A stretch of DNA of 6,048 nt, taken from the NCBI GenBank assembly GCA_902490055.1, contig CABUCP010000219.1, forward strand, positions 1 through 6,048. The letters are read 5' to 3'. A model generated the notes under the pieces. It searched no databases and was not told where the DNA came from. It saw nothing but the letters and a program-made list of their open reading frames with translations. Positions 5,873-6,048 of the stretch are shown here, piece by piece. Position numbers and translations under genes: made by a program. Every line of letters begins with the position of its first letter. The first letter of the stretch is position 1. This DNA comes from an uncultured Klebsiella sp. (lineage in GTDB: Bacteria; Pseudomonadota; Gammaproteobacteria; Enterobacterales; Enterobacteriaceae).

Positions 5873-5900
5873 AAAACCGGTACGGCACGAGGCCGTACCG
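5873..5900 (-). terminator. Rho-independent terminator of ecnB
   Basis: CGGTACGGC and GCCGTACCG (5900-5892 and 5886-5878) form a perfect 9-bp GC-rich stem with a 5-nt loop, followed by G and four U on the minus strand. It starts 7 nt after the ecnB stop and insulates gdx, whose promoter lies just downstream. Confidence 0.85.
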
Positions 5901-5907
5901 TTAATCT

Positions 5908-6048
5908 TTAGTTCTGAGCTTTGGTCGCCGCACCGGAGATCGCGTTACCGCCATCCGAGATATCCTCGCCGACGCCGCGCGTGGTGTTACATGCCGTCAG
6001 TGCAGAGGAAAGGACCAAAACAGTAAAGAACGCCGCAATTGCTTTTTT
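5908..6048 (-). CDS. ecnB: Entericidin B lipoprotein (3' part; start beyond window)
   Basis: The frame from the window edge reads [15 protein letters not shown]..., then the lipobox LTAC, then [26 protein letters not shown] and stop. This is entericidin B, a roughly 48-aa cell-envelope lipoprotein. In E. coli it is paired with entericidin A in a stationary-phase, sigma-S-dependent locus and was proposed to be bacteriolytic. The 46 visible codons lack only about two N-terminal residues, so the start codon and promoter lie to the right. The lipid-bearing Cys is the 20th visible residue, and Asn follows at +2. The mature peptide is short and rich in Gly, Thr and Ala. It was found by translating the minus strand at the edge, ending at TAA (5910-5908). 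In relatives ecnA and efp come next, outside this window. Confidence 0.95.
   Translation of the reverse strand, partial: KKAIAAFFTVLVLSSALTACNTTRGVGEDISDGGNAISGAATKAQN

Noticed and set aside
1..6048. Mobile elements, CRISPR arrays, tRNA/rRNA genes, prophage or defence genes
   Set aside because: No long terminal repeats, integrase or transposase frames, spaced repeats or tRNA-like folds were seen; the gene order is ordinary enterobacterial core.

Overview
The window is a stretch of enterobacterial core chromosome. Its protein sequences are near-identical in length and content to the Escherichia coli proteins YjeM, EpmA, FrdA-D, Blc, SugE/Gdx and EcnB as I remember them, and the gene order is the enterobacterial one. 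The GC-rich third codon positions, together with the absence of ampC between frdD and blc, suggest a Klebsiella/Raoultella-like member of the Enterobacteriaceae rather than Escherichia, Citrobacter or Enterobacter. That genus-level assignment is inference.

Layout, left to right. (1) 1-46: the first 15 codons of yjeM (minus strand), followed by its leader. (2) 239-1216: epmA, the EF-P lysyl-lysine ligase (minus). (3) 1217-1493: the divergent epmA/frdA control region, AT-rich, with a frd promoter, a degenerate FNR-like site, NarL heptamers and repeated TTGAT-type words. (4) 1494-4787: the frdABCD operon (plus), encoding the complete membrane-bound fumarate reductase. It is tightly packed: frdA and frdB overlap, and frdB/frdC and frdC/frdD are separated by 10 bp each with the Shine-Dalgarno touching the preceding stop. 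(5) 4788-4901: the frd hairpin and a sigma-S-like blc promoter. (6) 4902-5432: blc, an outer-membrane lipocalin lipoprotein (plus). (7) 5429-5746: gdx/sugE, the guanidinium exporter (minus), convergent with blc and overlapping it by 4 nt. (8) 5747-5854: the gdx leader with a clear guanidine-II (mini-ykkC) riboswitch and a near-consensus sigma-70 promoter. (9) 5872-6048: the ecnB terminator and the 3' 46 codons of ecnB (minus), whose start lies beyond the window.

How the genes work together. FrdA and FrdB form the cytoplasmic catalytic half of fumarate reductase, and FrdC and FrdD anchor it and bind menaquinol; the promoter architecture fits induction without oxygen and repression by nitrate. 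EpmA modifies elongation factor P, and in relatives efp and epmB lie close by on the ecnB side, so the neighbourhood surrounds frd with EF-P maturation genes. Blc and EcnB are envelope lipoproteins of the stationary-phase type. Gdx is controlled by its own ligand-sensing RNA leader.

I found no previously undescribed system. The most rewarding element is the guanidine-II riboswitch: an alternative hairpin that would hide the gdx ribosome-binding site can be drawn at base level and is mutually exclusive with the second ligand-binding hairpin. Smaller unexplained items are inverted repeats flanking the blc -10 element and abutting the gdx -35, a long hairpin after epmA without a U-tract, and the repeated ATTGATAA words in the frd control region.
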